Shown: positions 15,882 through 25,167 of the stretch, piece after piece
How positions within the stretch are numbered: the first letter of the stretch is position 1
Layout of the letters: every line of letters begins with the position of its first letter
Assembly: GCA_030694975.1 (NCBI GenBank)
Contig: JAUYTU010000018.1
Span: forward strand, 80,068 to 144,067
Source: Erysipelotrichaceae bacterium
Lineage (GTDB): Bacteria; Bacillota_I; Bacilli_A; Erysipelotrichales; Erysipelotrichaceae
Length of the DNA: 64,000 nucleotides
Reading direction: 5' to 3'
The notes under the pieces: model-generated
What the model saw: the letters and a program-made list of their open reading frames with translations, nothing else
Told to the model about the DNA's origin: nothing
Databases searched by the model: none
Position numbers and translations under genes: made by a program

Positions 15882-16490
15882 ATGAAAAAATACATTCTAA
15901 TTCTAATTCTTATTTCACTATTTGCTTTGAGCGGATGTGTAATCATCCAACCAACATCTCAGAAATACGTGGTTTATGAGATGGAGAATGATCGTACTTT
16001 AAAAATGCGATTTGAAAAAGGATCGGATGACCGCATTGAAACGATCATGTTTCGCATCGTCCGTAACAGTGTCGACCTTCGTGAGGAAGGCGATACCGAT
16101 GATGAAGTGGCATATGACCGTTTAGTTGAATTGTATGAAAGTGATGTTGCTTATTTTAAGGACTTACCGGATGTCTTTGTGTCCAATCGAACACCCGACA
16201 TTGCCAATCTCAAAGGTGTGGATGGATTTGCGATTTCCATCTATGTTTCGGATGATTTCAAACCCACCGCCCAACAAAGCGGTTGGGATGTCAGTTATGC
16301 ACTGACGATCGTTGCGGACTTTACCGATGATATGGATGGTCAATCGATTGCGAAAGTCTTGAGTTATGTGGGACTTGATAACAATGCGTGGACCGGCAAG
16401 CAACTTTCCTTCAATAAGATCAGCAAATCGCAGAGTTTTCTGTTCTTTGATGTTATTAAAGAAGGTGAAAGAGCTGAGTTTACTGACTAA
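15882..16490 (+). CDS. Predicted lipoprotein, unknown function
   Basis: 202 residues with a signal peptide and lipobox LSGC (Cys19). The mature part is rich in Asp and Glu (for example REEGDTDDEVAYD) and has no motif I know. The lead resembles the next orphan lipoprotein gene in design (own promoter, own terminator), but the two proteins do not look homologous. Confidence 0.75.
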   Translation: MKKYILILILISLFALSGCVIIQPTSQKYVVYEMENDRTLKMRFEKGSDDRIETIMFRIVRNSVDLREEGDTDDEVAYDRLVELYESDVAYFKDLPDVFVSNRTPDIANLKGVDGFAISIYVSDDFKPTAQQSGWDVSYALTIVADFTDDMDGQSIAKVLSYVGLDNNAWTGKQLSFNKISKSQSFLFFDVIKEGERAEFTD

Positions 16491-16500
16491 TAAGTTGTAC

Positions 16501-16530
16501 AAGTGATTTCCGGTTGGAAGTCACTTTTTT
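16501..16530 (+). terminator. Terminator after the 202-residue lipoprotein gene
   Basis: AAGTGATTTCC-GGTT-GGAAGTCACTT with one G-U pair, then T residues. Confidence 0.82.
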
Positions 16531-16565
16531 CAATCAAAGAAAAACAATGAAATATGAAATTTAAA

Positions 16566-16593
16566 TTGATTTTCATTGGTGTTTTGATATGAT
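16566..16593 (+). promoter_or_regulatory. Promoter for the 333-residue lipoprotein gene
   Basis: TTGATT, a 16-nt spacer and TATGAT with TG-A in front (extended -10). Confidence 0.6.
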
Positions 16594-16631
16594 TTACACA
16601 ACCAATCAATTGAATTTCGGGGGAAAAACAT

Positions 16632-17633
16632 ATGAACAAAGCGATTAAACTCATCCTTCTGGTATCAACGCTTTTTTTAACATTGGGCGGATGTGGAGCA
16701 AGTGTTCAAAAACAACAGCTTGAAGAGGATATTCTGCGAAATGCTTTTCTGATTCGAAATTCATATACGGTTAAAACCTTTGAGGAAGTTGAGCGTGTAA
16801 AAGAAGGTGACAGACTACGAGTGACCTTCAATATTGCCTTGCAATGGGATAAGGCAAGCATGGAAGGAACAGCCAAACTTGAATATCTTTTAAGGGACAA
16901 CAAGTACAGTTTCATTAAGAGTGAGGTTGAAGTTACCAAGCTGATTCCGAAAGTTGAGTTTGATCTTCATAAGATTCAAACGTTAATTAAAGATCGCATA
17001 AGAAACGGATTGATTGTTGAGACCAAGAAAATTACAGGTGACCTGCCCATCGAAGTAGTCAACGTTACAAAGTTAAGTGACACCCAACAAAAAATCGAGG
17101 TCACAGAGAAATTTAACGATGAGATATGGAGTTATCAGGCCAATTATCAGGTTCTTGCCAACTTCTCAATCGACAAGTATTGGGAGTATCAGCTAATCGA
17201 TGCAACTGTAATTGAAAAAGTTGATTGGAATGGAGATTATCGGATCGTTTTTGATAATCCTGAGAATTTCAGTGATTACGGTGAACGACAGAATAACTAT
17301 AAAGTCAATGAAGTTATCAATCTTTCGATCAGTGGAGAATATTCACTCAAACAACGATTCACATTTACCAACGATAATGATATGACCGTTGAGGTTCTTG
17401 AAATCAATGATGATTGTCAAAGCTCATTAATCAAAGATGGAGTGAACCTTCAAATTAGACCCATCCATTTTAATGTCATACATCTCAATCAATCCCCAAG
17501 AAGACTTAGATTGCCACTCAATGAGCGAGTATATCTGAATGTCTCGTATGACTATTGGATGGATTACTCGAATTTGCGTTTTATGGCAGATAATTCATAT
17601 GATATGTATGCGACGATGACGAAAATAAAATGA
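16632..17633 (+). CDS. Predicted lipoprotein, unknown function
   Basis: 333 residues with a signal peptide and lipobox LGGC (Cys21). The mature part is mainly alternating polar and hydrophobic residues, suggesting beta-rich domains outside the membrane. No catalytic motif seen. Preceded by its own extended -10 promoter, with a GGGGG SD, and closed by a strong hairpin shared with the convergent ABC exporter. Confidence 0.75.
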   Translation: MNKAIKLILLVSTLFLTLGGCGASVQKQQLEEDILRNAFLIRNSYTVKTFEEVERVKEGDRLRVTFNIALQWDKASMEGTAKLEYLLRDNKYSFIKSEVEVTKLIPKVEFDLHKIQTLIKDRIRNGLIVETKKITGDLPIEVVNVTKLSDTQQKIEVTEKFNDEIWSYQANYQVLANFSIDKYWEYQLIDATVIEKVDWNGDYRIVFDNPENFSDYGERQNNYKVNEVINLSISGEYSLKQRFTFTNDNDMTVEVLEINDDCQSSLIKDGVNLQIRPIHFNVIHLNQSPRRLRLPLNERVYLNVSYDYWMDYSNLRFMADNSYDMYATMTKIK

Positions 17634-17648
17634 TCAAATAAAATGAAA

Positions 17649-17674
17649 ACTGCGCCGATTTGGCGCAGTGTTTT
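17649..17674 (+). terminator. Bidirectional terminator between lipoprotein and ABC exporter genes
   Basis: ACTGCGCC-GATTT-GGCGCAGT with GTTTTATTATG on one side and AAAATG on the other, so it can serve both converging genes. Confidence 0.82.
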
Positions 17675-17675
17675 A

Positions 17676-19514
17676 TTATGCTGAAGTAAACTCAAACTGA
17701 CTCTGATACAACTGAGCATAGAAGCCGCTCTTCGCCATCAGTTCAGCGTGAGTACCTTGTTCGATAACCGAACCCTGATTAATGACCAGAATATTATCCG
17801 CATCTCGAATAGTGGACAATCGGTGAGCAATGATGAAACTGGTTCTGCCGCGCATCAGTTTGCTCATCGCTTTTTGAATGAGCACTTCCGTACGCGTATC
17901 GACTGAGCTGGTCGCTTCATCGAGGATCAGAATCGCCGGATCGGCCAGGAAGGCACGCGCAATCGTAAGCAACTGCTTCTGACCGGCCGAGATGTTACTG
18001 GCTTCCTCATTGATGACCATATCATAACCATCCGGTAGGGTCTTAATGAAGTGATCGGCCTTCGCATTGTCCGCGGCACGGACGATTTCCTCGAAGGTTG
18101 CGTCATGGTTAGAGAAAGCGATGTTTTCACGGATCGATCCGTTGAACAGCCAAGTGTCCTGAAGCACCATGCCGAAGATCTTACGCAAATCTTTGCGTTT
18201 TAAATCGCGGATATCAACGCCGTCAATCTTAATACTACCCTGATTCACATCATAGAAGCGCATGAGCAAGTTGATTAAGGTGGTCTTACCGGCTCCGGTC
18301 GGACCGACGATTGCAATGCGCTGTCCCGGCTTGACATCAATGTTTAACTGTTGGATAAACACATTGTCCGGTGAGTAGCCGAAGGAAACATTTTCAAAGG
18401 TAACCGATCCTTCGACTTGTTCGAGCGTAGCTGGATTTGTGCTTTCTTTGGGTTCTTCATCTTCATCCAAAAACTCAAACACCCGTTCCGCCGCAGCGAC
18501 CGTGGATTGTAAAACATTGGCAATTTGGGCGGTCTGATTGATCGGTTGAGAGAAGTTGCGTGTATATTGAATAAACGATTGAATATCACCGACCCGGATT
18601 TTTCCGTCAACGACCAGATAACCACCCAATACCACCACCGCCACATAGGACAAGTTGGATATAAAGGAAATGATTGGCATCATCATGCCCGAAATAAACT
18701 CTGCTTTCCAGGTGGTTTCGGTGAGGGAGTCACTGAGCTTATCAAACTTCTCGATCGAACGCTTTTCGGCGTTGAAAGCTTTGACGATGCTGTGAGCCCC
18801 GAAGTTTTCTTCAATCATGCCATTGAGCTCACCCAGTTTGGCGGCGCGCTGACGGAAGTAGTTTTGTCCGACCTTCACGATCGCTCCAATCAATATCAAA
18901 CTGACCGGCAAACTGATCAAAGAAATCATGGTCATGGGAACATTGATGGTTAACATCATAATAAGAATACCGATGACCGTGGTTACGGATGTCACTACCG
19001 AAGTTACGGATTGTTGTAAGGAATTGGCAATGGTATCGACGTCGTTGGTAATACGGCTCAATATATCCCCAAAAGGTTCACTATCGTAATATTTTAAGGG
19101 AACCTTACTGATCTTCTCCGTAATCAACCGGCGAAATGCATATGTAATCTTCTGAGCTACACCGGCCATCAAAAAGGATTGAAAATAGGTAAAGGCGGAG
19201 GATGCGATATACAGAGCTAACATAATCAATAGCATCGAAGATACATAATCCATATCAATGGAAGCTCCTGGAACGCCCATGGCCATCATTATCGCACCTT
19301 CAAAAATCTTTGATGTGATATCTCCTAAAAGTCGCGGTGAGAAAATCGCAAAGATCGTTCCGGCGATGGCCAGCAAGAATATAAAGATCAACTGAAGCCA
19401 GTAATCCGAGGAAAAACGGACAAGACGCATCAAGGTCGACTTAAAGTTTTTTGCCTTGGCTCCGCCTTGCATCGCCATCATCGGACCACCGCCCATGCGT
19501 GGACCGCGCGTCAT
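17676..19514 (-). CDS. ABC exporter half-transporter, consensus NBD (LmrD/TM288-like)
   Basis: 612 residues: a Gly/Met-rich N-terminal tail, six transmembrane helices (about 35-330), then a nucleotide-binding domain with Walker A GPTGAGKTT and Walker B ILILDEATSSVD carrying the catalytic Glu. Its signature is NISAGQKQ rather than LSGGQ. Together with the upstream half-transporter, whose Walker B Glu is Asp, this is the asymmetric heterodimer pattern of LmrCD/BmrCD/TM287-288 multidrug exporters. It overlaps its partner by 4 nt (ATGA) and has GGAGG as SD. Confidence 0.93.
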   Translation of the reverse strand: MTRGPRMGGGPMMAMQGGAKAKNFKSTLMRLVRFSSDYWLQLIFIFLLAIAGTIFAIFSPRLLGDITSKIFEGAIMMAMGVPGASIDMDYVSSMLLIMLALYIASSAFTYFQSFLMAGVAQKITYAFRRLITEKISKVPLKYYDSEPFGDILSRITNDVDTIANSLQQSVTSVVTSVTTVIGILIMMLTINVPMTMISLISLPVSLILIGAIVKVGQNYFRQRAAKLGELNGMIEENFGAHSIVKAFNAEKRSIEKFDKLSDSLTETTWKAEFISGMMMPIISFISNLSYVAVVVLGGYLVVDGKIRVGDIQSFIQYTRNFSQPINQTAQIANVLQSTVAAAERVFEFLDEDEEPKESTNPATLEQVEGSVTFENVSFGYSPDNVFIQQLNIDVKPGQRIAIVGPTGAGKTTLINLLMRFYDVNQGSIKIDGVDIRDLKRKDLRKIFGMVLQDTWLFNGSIRENIAFSNHDATFEEIVRAADNAKADHFIKTLPDGYDMVINEEASNISAGQKQLLTIARAFLADPAILILDEATSSVDTRTEVLIQKAMSKLMRGRTSFIIAHRLSTIRDADNILVINQGSVIEQGTHAELMAKSGFYAQLYQSQFEFTSA

Positions 19515-21241
19515 GCTAATTCCTCCTTACTCAGCTGCGAAGCAGCAATTTCCAGATAGACCGGACATTCTTCTAACAACTGATGATGCGTGCCGCTACC
19601 GACAATCGCACCGTTTTCCAACACGATGATCTGATCGGCATGGCGAATCGTACTGACGCGCTGACCGACAATCAATACGGTCGCATCGGCCAATTTATCT
19701 TTGAGCGCTTTACGCAATAAAGCATCGGTTTTATAATCCAAGGCTGAAAAACTATCATCAAAGATGTATATTTCCGGCTTCTTCGCTAAGGCTCGGGCAA
19801 TGGACAAGCGTTGTTTCTGACCACCCGACACATTGGTTGCGCCTTGAGCAATCAGATACTCCAATCCTTCAGCTTTCTCCGCTATAATCTCCTTGGCTTG
19901 AGCGATGTCTAACGCTTCAGAAATATCTTCATCTTTCGCATTGACCGTTCCATAGCGGATATTACTGTCAATCGTACCCGAGAACAATACACCTTTTTGG
20001 GGGATGTAGCCGATTTTATCGCGTAGCGTTGTTTGTTTATAATCGCGAATGTCGATTCCGTCGACTTTGATCGAACCGCCCGTAACATCGTAGAACCTGG
20101 GAATCAGGTTGACAATGGTGGACTTACCGGAACCGGTCGAACCGATAAAAGCGGTGGTCGTGCCGGCTTTGGCCGTAAAGGATATATCGCGAAGCACATC
20201 TTCCTGAGCATCGGGATAGCGGAAGTAGACGTTTTCAAACGTGATTTCACCACACAGCGAACAGTCATTGGTCTTCGGATCTTCGGGATCGTTGATAATG
20301 GGTTCAATCGCCAAGACCTCCGCAATGCGCTTACCACTGACGGCGGCGCGGGGATACATAATGAAGGCCATGGATAACATAACAAAGGAGAACAACATGG
20401 AGGTTGCATATTGAATAAAGGCCAACATGTCACCGACATTCAATGTTCCGGCATTGATGCGATCCGCACCGACCCACACGATCAGAATGGTAGACAAGCT
20501 CATGATCAATAGGATGCCCGGAAACATAAAGGACATGATTTGTTGAAGAATGGTGTTATTGACCCGAACTTCCTCACTGATTTCATGAAACTTTTCTTCT
20601 TGAGTAGGTTGGGCGTTGAAAGCCCGAATGACCCGGATTCCGGTCAGGTTTTCACGCGCCGCCAGATTCAGTTTGTCGATCAATGTCTGAACGACTTTAT
20701 AGCGCGGCGTCACTAAGGTGAACAGGGTCACAATCATAAAGACGAGCAGGGGTATGACCACTGCGAAAATCCAAGACATGGATGCGTTAAGTGCATACGC
20801 TTTGGAAAAGCCGATGATCGCATACAATGGAGCCGCAATCATCATTCTTAGCATCATGGTAATGATCATCTGAACCTGTTGAACATCGTTGGTATTGCGG
20901 GTGATCAGGGATGCGGTGGTTACTTTTTCAAATTCGATGAGCGAGAAGTTTTCGATTTTAACGAATAAATCTTTTCGTAAGCGATTGGACAGACTTGCAC
21001 CGATGCGAGCGGAGATAAGGCTCACCAAAATGGCCAACACTGTGACCGCAAAGGCAATCAGTAACATCTGCATACCGATCTCTATGATCAAAGAAACATC
21101 TTTGGTCAGAATTCCTTCATTGATAATCCGACTCATATAGTCCGGTAATTCGAGTTCAAGTAGGGTTTGTGAGAAAACCAAACCGAAAATCAGCGGTATC
21201 TGCCACCAGTAATATTTTAAATAACTAAATACTTTCTTCAT
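19511..21241 (-). CDS. ABC exporter half-transporter, degenerate NBD (LmrC/TM287-like)
   Basis: 576 residues: six transmembrane helices, then an NBD with Walker A GSTGSGKST and signature NVSGGQKQ. In Walker B the sequence is IYIFDDSFSALD, so the catalytic Glu is Asp. The pairing predicted is one hydrolysing site (partner Walker motifs plus this signature) and one non-hydrolysing site. Likely substrates are hydrophobic drugs or lipids, as for family members. It overlaps the upstream marR by 17 nt and is translated from AAGGAG. Confidence 0.93.
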   Translation of the reverse strand: MKKVFSYLKYYWWQIPLIFGLVFSQTLLELELPDYMSRIINEGILTKDVSLIIEIGMQMLLIAFAVTVLAILVSLISARIGASLSNRLRKDLFVKIENFSLIEFEKVTTASLITRNTNDVQQVQMIITMMLRMMIAAPLYAIIGFSKAYALNASMSWIFAVVIPLLVFMIVTLFTLVTPRYKVVQTLIDKLNLAARENLTGIRVIRAFNAQPTQEEKFHEISEEVRVNNTILQQIMSFMFPGILLIMSLSTILIVWVGADRINAGTLNVGDMLAFIQYATSMLFSFVMLSMAFIMYPRAAVSGKRIAEVLAIEPIINDPEDPKTNDCSLCGEITFENVYFRYPDAQEDVLRDISFTAKAGTTTAFIGSTGSGKSTIVNLIPRFYDVTGGSIKVDGIDIRDYKQTTLRDKIGYIPQKGVLFSGTIDSNIRYGTVNAKDEDISEALDIAQAKEIIAEKAEGLEYLIAQGATNVSGGQKQRLSIARALAKKPEIYIFDDSFSALDYKTDALLRKALKDKLADATVLIVGQRVSTIRHADQIIVLENGAIVGSGTHHQLLEECPVYLEIAASQLSKEELA

Positions 21242-21689
21242 TGAAATTCTCCTTCGGTTGGTTTGATAAGATTTGATTGGCCTTTTCCATTAATTGTAAT
21301 AACAGCACAAAATCATCTTGCATCTGATCTTTGAGCATGTCAATTTGCTTTTGATACATACTGCAATTGGCCAAGAAGGCTTCCATGGCTTTCTGTTGAA
21401 TCACGATGCGCGTTTTACGGCGGTCGATGGAATCAAACTGTCGGGTGATATACCCCATTTTTTCCAGTTGATTGAGAATTGGGGTGATCGCAGGTCGGGA
21501 TAAGTTGAGTACTTTACTGATTTGTGAGGGAAAGGGGGAACTTTTATTTTGCTCGACAAAATGAGCAATCATCATCAGCACCATGATCTCACTGGGTCTC
21601 AAATTGCTTTGTTTGGGACGTGGTTTGAAATTGTACATAAAACGATGGATCACTTCGGTGTTTTTGTCTTTATGGAATTTATGAAACAT
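21225..21689 (-). CDS. MarR-family regulator of the ABC exporter
   Basis: About 154 residues with a winged helix (FPSQISKVLNLSRPAITPIL as recognition region) and a wing DSIDRRKTRIVI. I use the ATG complementary to 21687-21689, which has GGAGGTG just upstream in the transcript. First gene of the exporter operon, overlapping the first transporter gene. MarR-plus-LmrCD-type operons are commonly drug-inducible; the palindrome in the leader supports autoregulation. Confidence 0.9.
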   Translation of the reverse strand: MFHKFHKDKNTEVIHRFMYNFKPRPKQSNLRPSEIMVLMMIAHFVEQNKSSPFPSQISKVLNLSRPAITPILNQLEKMGYITRQFDSIDRRKTRIVIQQKAMEAFLANCSMYQKQIDMLKDQMQDDFVLLLQLMEKANQILSNQPKENFNEESI

Positions 21690-21703
21690 GTCCACCTCCA
21701 ATA

Positions 21704-21764
21704 TAGTTAAATAAACTTAACTATTAATCACTATGTATTATACTCCTGTGTTAATAATTGTCAA
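21704..21764 (-). promoter_or_regulatory. Exporter operon promoter and MarR operator
   Basis: On the minus strand TTGACA (complement of 21759-21764), 16 nt, TATAAT (complement of 21737-21742). The palindrome TAGTTAA-N6-TTAACTA (21704-21723) lies just downstream of the start site and next to the SD, where a bound repressor would block elongation or initiation. Confidence 0.8.
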
Positions 21765-21794
21765 ACAAATAACTCATAGGATATTTTAGTCAGT

Positions 21795-21823
21795 TTGACA
21801 TCATCAGGAATTTGTTCTATACT
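21795..21823 (+). promoter_or_regulatory. Promoter for the P-type ATPase leader
   Basis: TTGACA (21795-21800), exactly 17 nt, TATACT (21818-21823). It drives transcription into the riboswitch that follows. Confidence 0.82.
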
Positions 21824-21831
21824 TTCTTTGT

Positions 21832-21934
21832 TAAAGGGAGTAAACACCCCAGTGGTACAGTGTTCGTCAACACGGCGTAAAGCCCGGATACTGTGTGAAG
21901 CTTGAGACTTTATCAACGGGTATAGTCTTTTTTT
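21832..21934 (+). ncRNA. Probable yybP-ykoY (Mn2+) riboswitch with terminator
   Basis: The leader begins TAAAGGGAGTA, close to the conserved GGGGAGUA of yybP-ykoY RNAs, and continues with TTCGTCAACACGG and CGTAAAGCCCGG. The closing CTTTA can pair with the first TAAAG to form P1. The same AGACTTTATC (21905-21914) can instead pair with GGTATAGTCT (21919-21928) ahead of a T-run, giving a terminator, so metal binding should favour read-through. Cation P-type ATPases are classic targets. Assignment is from memory of the consensus, not from a model search. Confidence 0.75.
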
Positions 21935-21953
21935 ATATTAAAGAGGAGATAAA

Positions 21954-24527
21954 ATGGAAAACGAAAAACCATGGCATACGTTATCGATTGAGGAAACCGT
22001 TAAGGACACCAATGTCCAACAGGGATTAAGTGAAAGTGAAGCCAAAGAGCGGCTGACAACGTTTGGTTATAATCAGTTGGATGCGGCGAAGAAAAAGAAC
22101 TTTTTGATTACGATTCTTGATCAGTTTAAAGATGTGATGATTATTATACTGATTATTGCGGCTGTTATCAGCGGCGTTTTAGGTGAAGTTGTTGATGCGG
22201 CCATCATCATGGCGATTGTTATCGTCAATGCCATTTTGGGATATGTTCAGGAAGCGAAAGCGGAAAACGCATTGAAAGCCCTTGAAGATTTATCTGCGCC
22301 AACATCGCGGGTCATGCGTGATGGCGTGGAAACCGTCATTACCAAGAACTTAGTCGTTCCAGGGGATATTCTTATATTAGAGACCGGCGACTTAGTGAAT
22401 GCGGATATGCGTCTGATCAAGACAAGCAGTCTTCAAATCCAAGAATCTTCTTTAACAGGGGAGTCTGTGCCGGTAACGAAAGATGCCGCAAACATTATTG
22501 AAGCGAATTCGCCGTTGGGCGATCGTTTGAATATGGCCTATGCTTCCGGTCAGGTGACGTATGGACGTGGTATCGGTTTGGTTACGGCGACCGGTATGAA
22601 CACGGAGGTCGGTCGCATTGCGACGATGCTTAATAAAAGTGAGAACGAACTGACACCTTTACAAAAGCAGTTAAATCAGTTGGGTAAAGTGTTGGGAATC
22701 GTGGCCATACTGGCGTGCGGTGCGATATTTTTCATCGGAGTCCTCGAAGGCAAAGAACCGTTTGAAATGTTTTTAACCGCCGTATCCTTGGCGGTAGCCA
22801 TTATTCCGGAAAGTCTGCCAACGGTTTCGACGATCGTGCTGGCTTTGGGTGTTTCGCGGATGGTTGAGCGCAATGCCATTATCAAAACGTTGCCATCGGT
22901 AGAAACTTTAGGTTCGACGACGGTTATTTGTTCCGATAAAACCGGTACGCTAACGCAAAATAAGATGAAAGTCGTACGCACATGGGTGAGCAATGATCAA
23001 CATTTAGAGACGTTGGCTTTGGCCAATCGTTTGTGCAATGATTCGCGTCAGGTCGATGGTGTTTGGGTTGGTGATCCAACGGAGACAGCACTGGCGGATT
23101 GGGCGAATGAATCGATTAATGAGGAAACCTTAAAACAGTATCCGCGCATTGCGGAAGTACCGTTTGATTCCGGTCGTAAACGTATGACGACGGTTCATAA
23201 CTATAAAGAAGAAACGTTGGCTTATATCAAAGGCGGGGTCGATGAGATTTTAAATGTTTCAACTCATATATTGGATAATGACAATATTCGTGCAATCAAT
23301 GAAGAGGATAAGAAAACGATTCATCATCAGAATCAGACGATGGCACAGGATGCTTTGCGTGTATTGGCCGCCGCATATAAAGTTGTCAATGGTGAAGTTG
23401 TTGATGGCGATATGAATTTGGAGAGCGATGCGGTATTTATCGGTTTGACCGGTATGATTGACCCACCGCGTCCCGAAGTGAAAGAAGCGATTGTGAAGTG
23501 TAAGCAAGCCGGTATTGATGTGGTGATGATTACCGGAGACCATGCCTTGACCGCCAAGGCGATTGGCAGGGAAATCGGTTTGTTAACGGATGATATGTCC
23601 GTTATCAGCGGTGTCGATTTGGATGCGATGAGCGACGATGATTTGTTTAATCAGGTGAAGGAAATCGGTGTGTATGCCCGTGTATCACCGGAACATAAAA
23701 TGCGCATCATCTCCGCGTTCAAACGTCATGGCGATATAGTCGCGATGACGGGCGATGGGGTCAATGATGCTCCGGCTTTGAAAAAAGCGGATATCGGTGC
23801 GGCGATGGGAATCGTGGGTACTGAAGTTGCGAAAAGTGCGGCGGATATGGTTTTGACCGATGATAACTTTGCGACGGTGGTCGCAGCGGTTGAAGAGGGT
23901 CGTCGTATTCGGGATAATATTACCAAAGCGATCTCTTATTTGCTGAGCTGCAATGCCGGCGAACTGTTTGTGCTGTTGTTAGCGGTTGTGCTTAACTGGC
24001 CGCTACCGCTATTGGCTATCCATATTCTTTGGATTAATTTAGTAACAGATTCACTTCCGGCGTTAGCGCTGGGTGTCGATCCGGCTCAAGAAGGGATTAT
24101 GAGTCGTAAACCCGACACATCAAAGTCATTGATGGGTAAATCGATGGTCATTCGGATCTTATTGGGTGGCACAATGATTGGCGCGGTGACGACGGTAGCT
24201 TTCTTGTTAGGCAATCAAATAAACATTGAAAGTGGCCGTACCATGGCCTTCTCAGTGCTTGGATTCTCTCAGTTATTCTACTCTCTCTATGTGCATTCCG
24301 GTCATATGACCTTGTTTAAATCCCTATTTACCAATAAGTACTTATGGTTGGCAATTATCGTGAATATGGCGATGATGTTTGGGGTCCTACTTATCCCGCC
24401 GATTCAAAACATATTTAAGCTGACTTCGGTAAGTCTGGAGAATTGGGGTTGGATCATGGGGTTATCTTTGATACCGCTAGTATTATTTGAGGCTTGGAAG
24501 TTAGTATTCAATCGAACCGCTGAATAA
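21954..24527 (+). CDS. Cation-transporting P-type ATPase (P2A, Ca2+/Mn2+ type)
   Basis: 857 residues with the full P-type plan: N-terminal cation ATPase domain, SLTGESVPV actuator loop, CSDKTGTLTQNKM phosphorylation site (Asp of DKTGT) and TGDGVNDAPALKKADIGAAMG hinge. Ten transmembrane helices are expected. IIPESLPTV (M4), CNAGELFVLL (M5) and NLVTDSLPALALG (M6) place it in the P2A group with SERCA-like calcium pumps; several bacterial relatives export manganese. The yybP-ykoY-like leader favours Mn2+. Its nearness to rqcH and gmk recalls the yloA-yloB-gmk order of Bacillus subtilis. Confidence 0.93.
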   Translation: MENEKPWHTLSIEETVKDTNVQQGLSESEAKERLTTFGYNQLDAAKKKNFLITILDQFKDVMIIILIIAAVISGVLGEVVDAAIIMAIVIVNAILGYVQEAKAENALKALEDLSAPTSRVMRDGVETVITKNLVVPGDILILETGDLVNADMRLIKTSSLQIQESSLTGESVPVTKDAANIIEANSPLGDRLNMAYASGQVTYGRGIGLVTATGMNTEVGRIATMLNKSENELTPLQKQLNQLGKVLGIVAILACGAIFFIGVLEGKEPFEMFLTAVSLAVAIIPESLPTVSTIVLALGVSRMVERNAIIKTLPSVETLGSTTVICSDKTGTLTQNKMKVVRTWVSNDQHLETLALANRLCNDSRQVDGVWVGDPTETALADWANESINEETLKQYPRIAEVPFDSGRKRMTTVHNYKEETLAYIKGGVDEILNVSTHILDNDNIRAINEEDKKTIHHQNQTMAQDALRVLAAAYKVVNGEVVDGDMNLESDAVFIGLTGMIDPPRPEVKEAIVKCKQAGIDVVMITGDHALTAKAIGREIGLLTDDMSVISGVDLDAMSDDDLFNQVKEIGVYARVSPEHKMRIISAFKRHGDIVAMTGDGVNDAPALKKADIGAAMGIVGTEVAKSAADMVLTDDNFATVVAAVEEGRRIRDNITKAISYLLSCNAGELFVLLLAVVLNWPLPLLAIHILWINLVTDSLPALALGVDPAQEGIMSRKPDTSKSLMGKSMVIRILLGGTMIGAVTTVAFLLGNQINIESGRTMAFSVLGFSQLFYSLYVHSGHMTLFKSLFTNKYLWLAIIVNMAMMFGVLLIPPIQNIFKLTSVSLENWGWIMGLSLIPLVLFEAWKLVFNRTAE

Positions 24528-24538
24528 GCGGTTTTTTT
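24515..24538 (+). terminator. Terminator of the P-type ATPase gene
   Basis: AACCGCT-GAATA-AGCGGTT then a T-run; the hairpin includes the stop codon. Confidence 0.85.
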
Positions 24539-24574
24539 GTTAAAATGACTTGTTAGACCCTAAAGTTTCAAATA

Positions 24575-24603
24575 TTGACTAGCAAAATAGTGCATGCTAT
24601 AAT
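24575..24603 (+). promoter_or_regulatory. Strong promoter of the AT-rich gene pair
   Basis: TTGACT (24575-24580), exactly 17 nt, TATAAT (24598-24603) preceded by TG-C. The start site would fall a few bases before the GGGAGGA SD, so the leader is very short. Confidence 0.8.
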
Positions 24604-24621
24604 TTTCTGGGAGGATAGTTC

Positions 24622-25167
24622 ATGAAAATAATACTAAAAAAGTCGTTTTGTCTTGTTGTTTCTTTTTTTTATTTGTTTTTTTCTGTTGTTCAGACGAATG
24701 CAAGTACGTATGTTAATACTGTATCAGGTTATTCATATCGTCTTTTTCCGGAGTATACAACAATTAAGGTGCCTAAATCAGTTACTTCAAACAATGAAAT
24801 TGTAATTAAGTTGAATCAAGCAACGACTGAAACTAATAGAATCAAGTTTGCCGAATCTGTTATTGAATTAAAGAGCAATGAAGTAAAACTTGCAAATACG
24901 GCAGGATCTTCCGCAGTTTCTGGTATAATTACCATCATTATATCATCAGTGTTTCCACCCACAGCTATTGCTGGACTATTAGCTACACTTGGTTATAGTG
25001 TAGCTGTTCAAAACATTGGTGTCGAGATAAAAAAATACCAGAATTATGCGAATCTTTATTATAATTCTTTGTATCCTTATCGCCAAATTGCGCCTGATCC
25101 GACTTGCTATTTCAATGGATATGTATGGATGTGTCCATTTGGTCAAATGGAGATAAGTCATGATTAG
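24622..25167 (+). CDS. Secreted protein of unknown function with a central hydrophobic segment
   Basis: 181 residues. An N-terminal signal peptide (about 1-27, ending TNAS) is followed by a polar region. Then comes a Gly/Ala/Ile-rich hydrophobic stretch (about 95-128, with two proline residues in the middle that could turn a helical hairpin), and an aromatic C-terminal tail with two Cys (DPTCYFNGYVWMCPFG). The gene is far more AT-rich than its neighbours and uses more A/T-ending codons, suggesting recent acquisition. Secretion plus a membrane-active-looking hairpin recalls peptide toxins or bacteriocin-like proteins, but nothing proves this. It overlaps the next gene by 8 nt. Confidence 0.65.
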   Translation: MKIILKKSFCLVVSFFYLFFSVVQTNASTYVNTVSGYSYRLFPEYTTIKVPKSVTSNNEIVIKLNQATTETNRIKFAESVIELKSNEVKLANTAGSSAVSGIITIIISSVFPPTAIAGLLATLGYSVAVQNIGVEIKKYQNYANLYYNSLYPYRQIAPDPTCYFNGYVWMCPFGQMEISHD

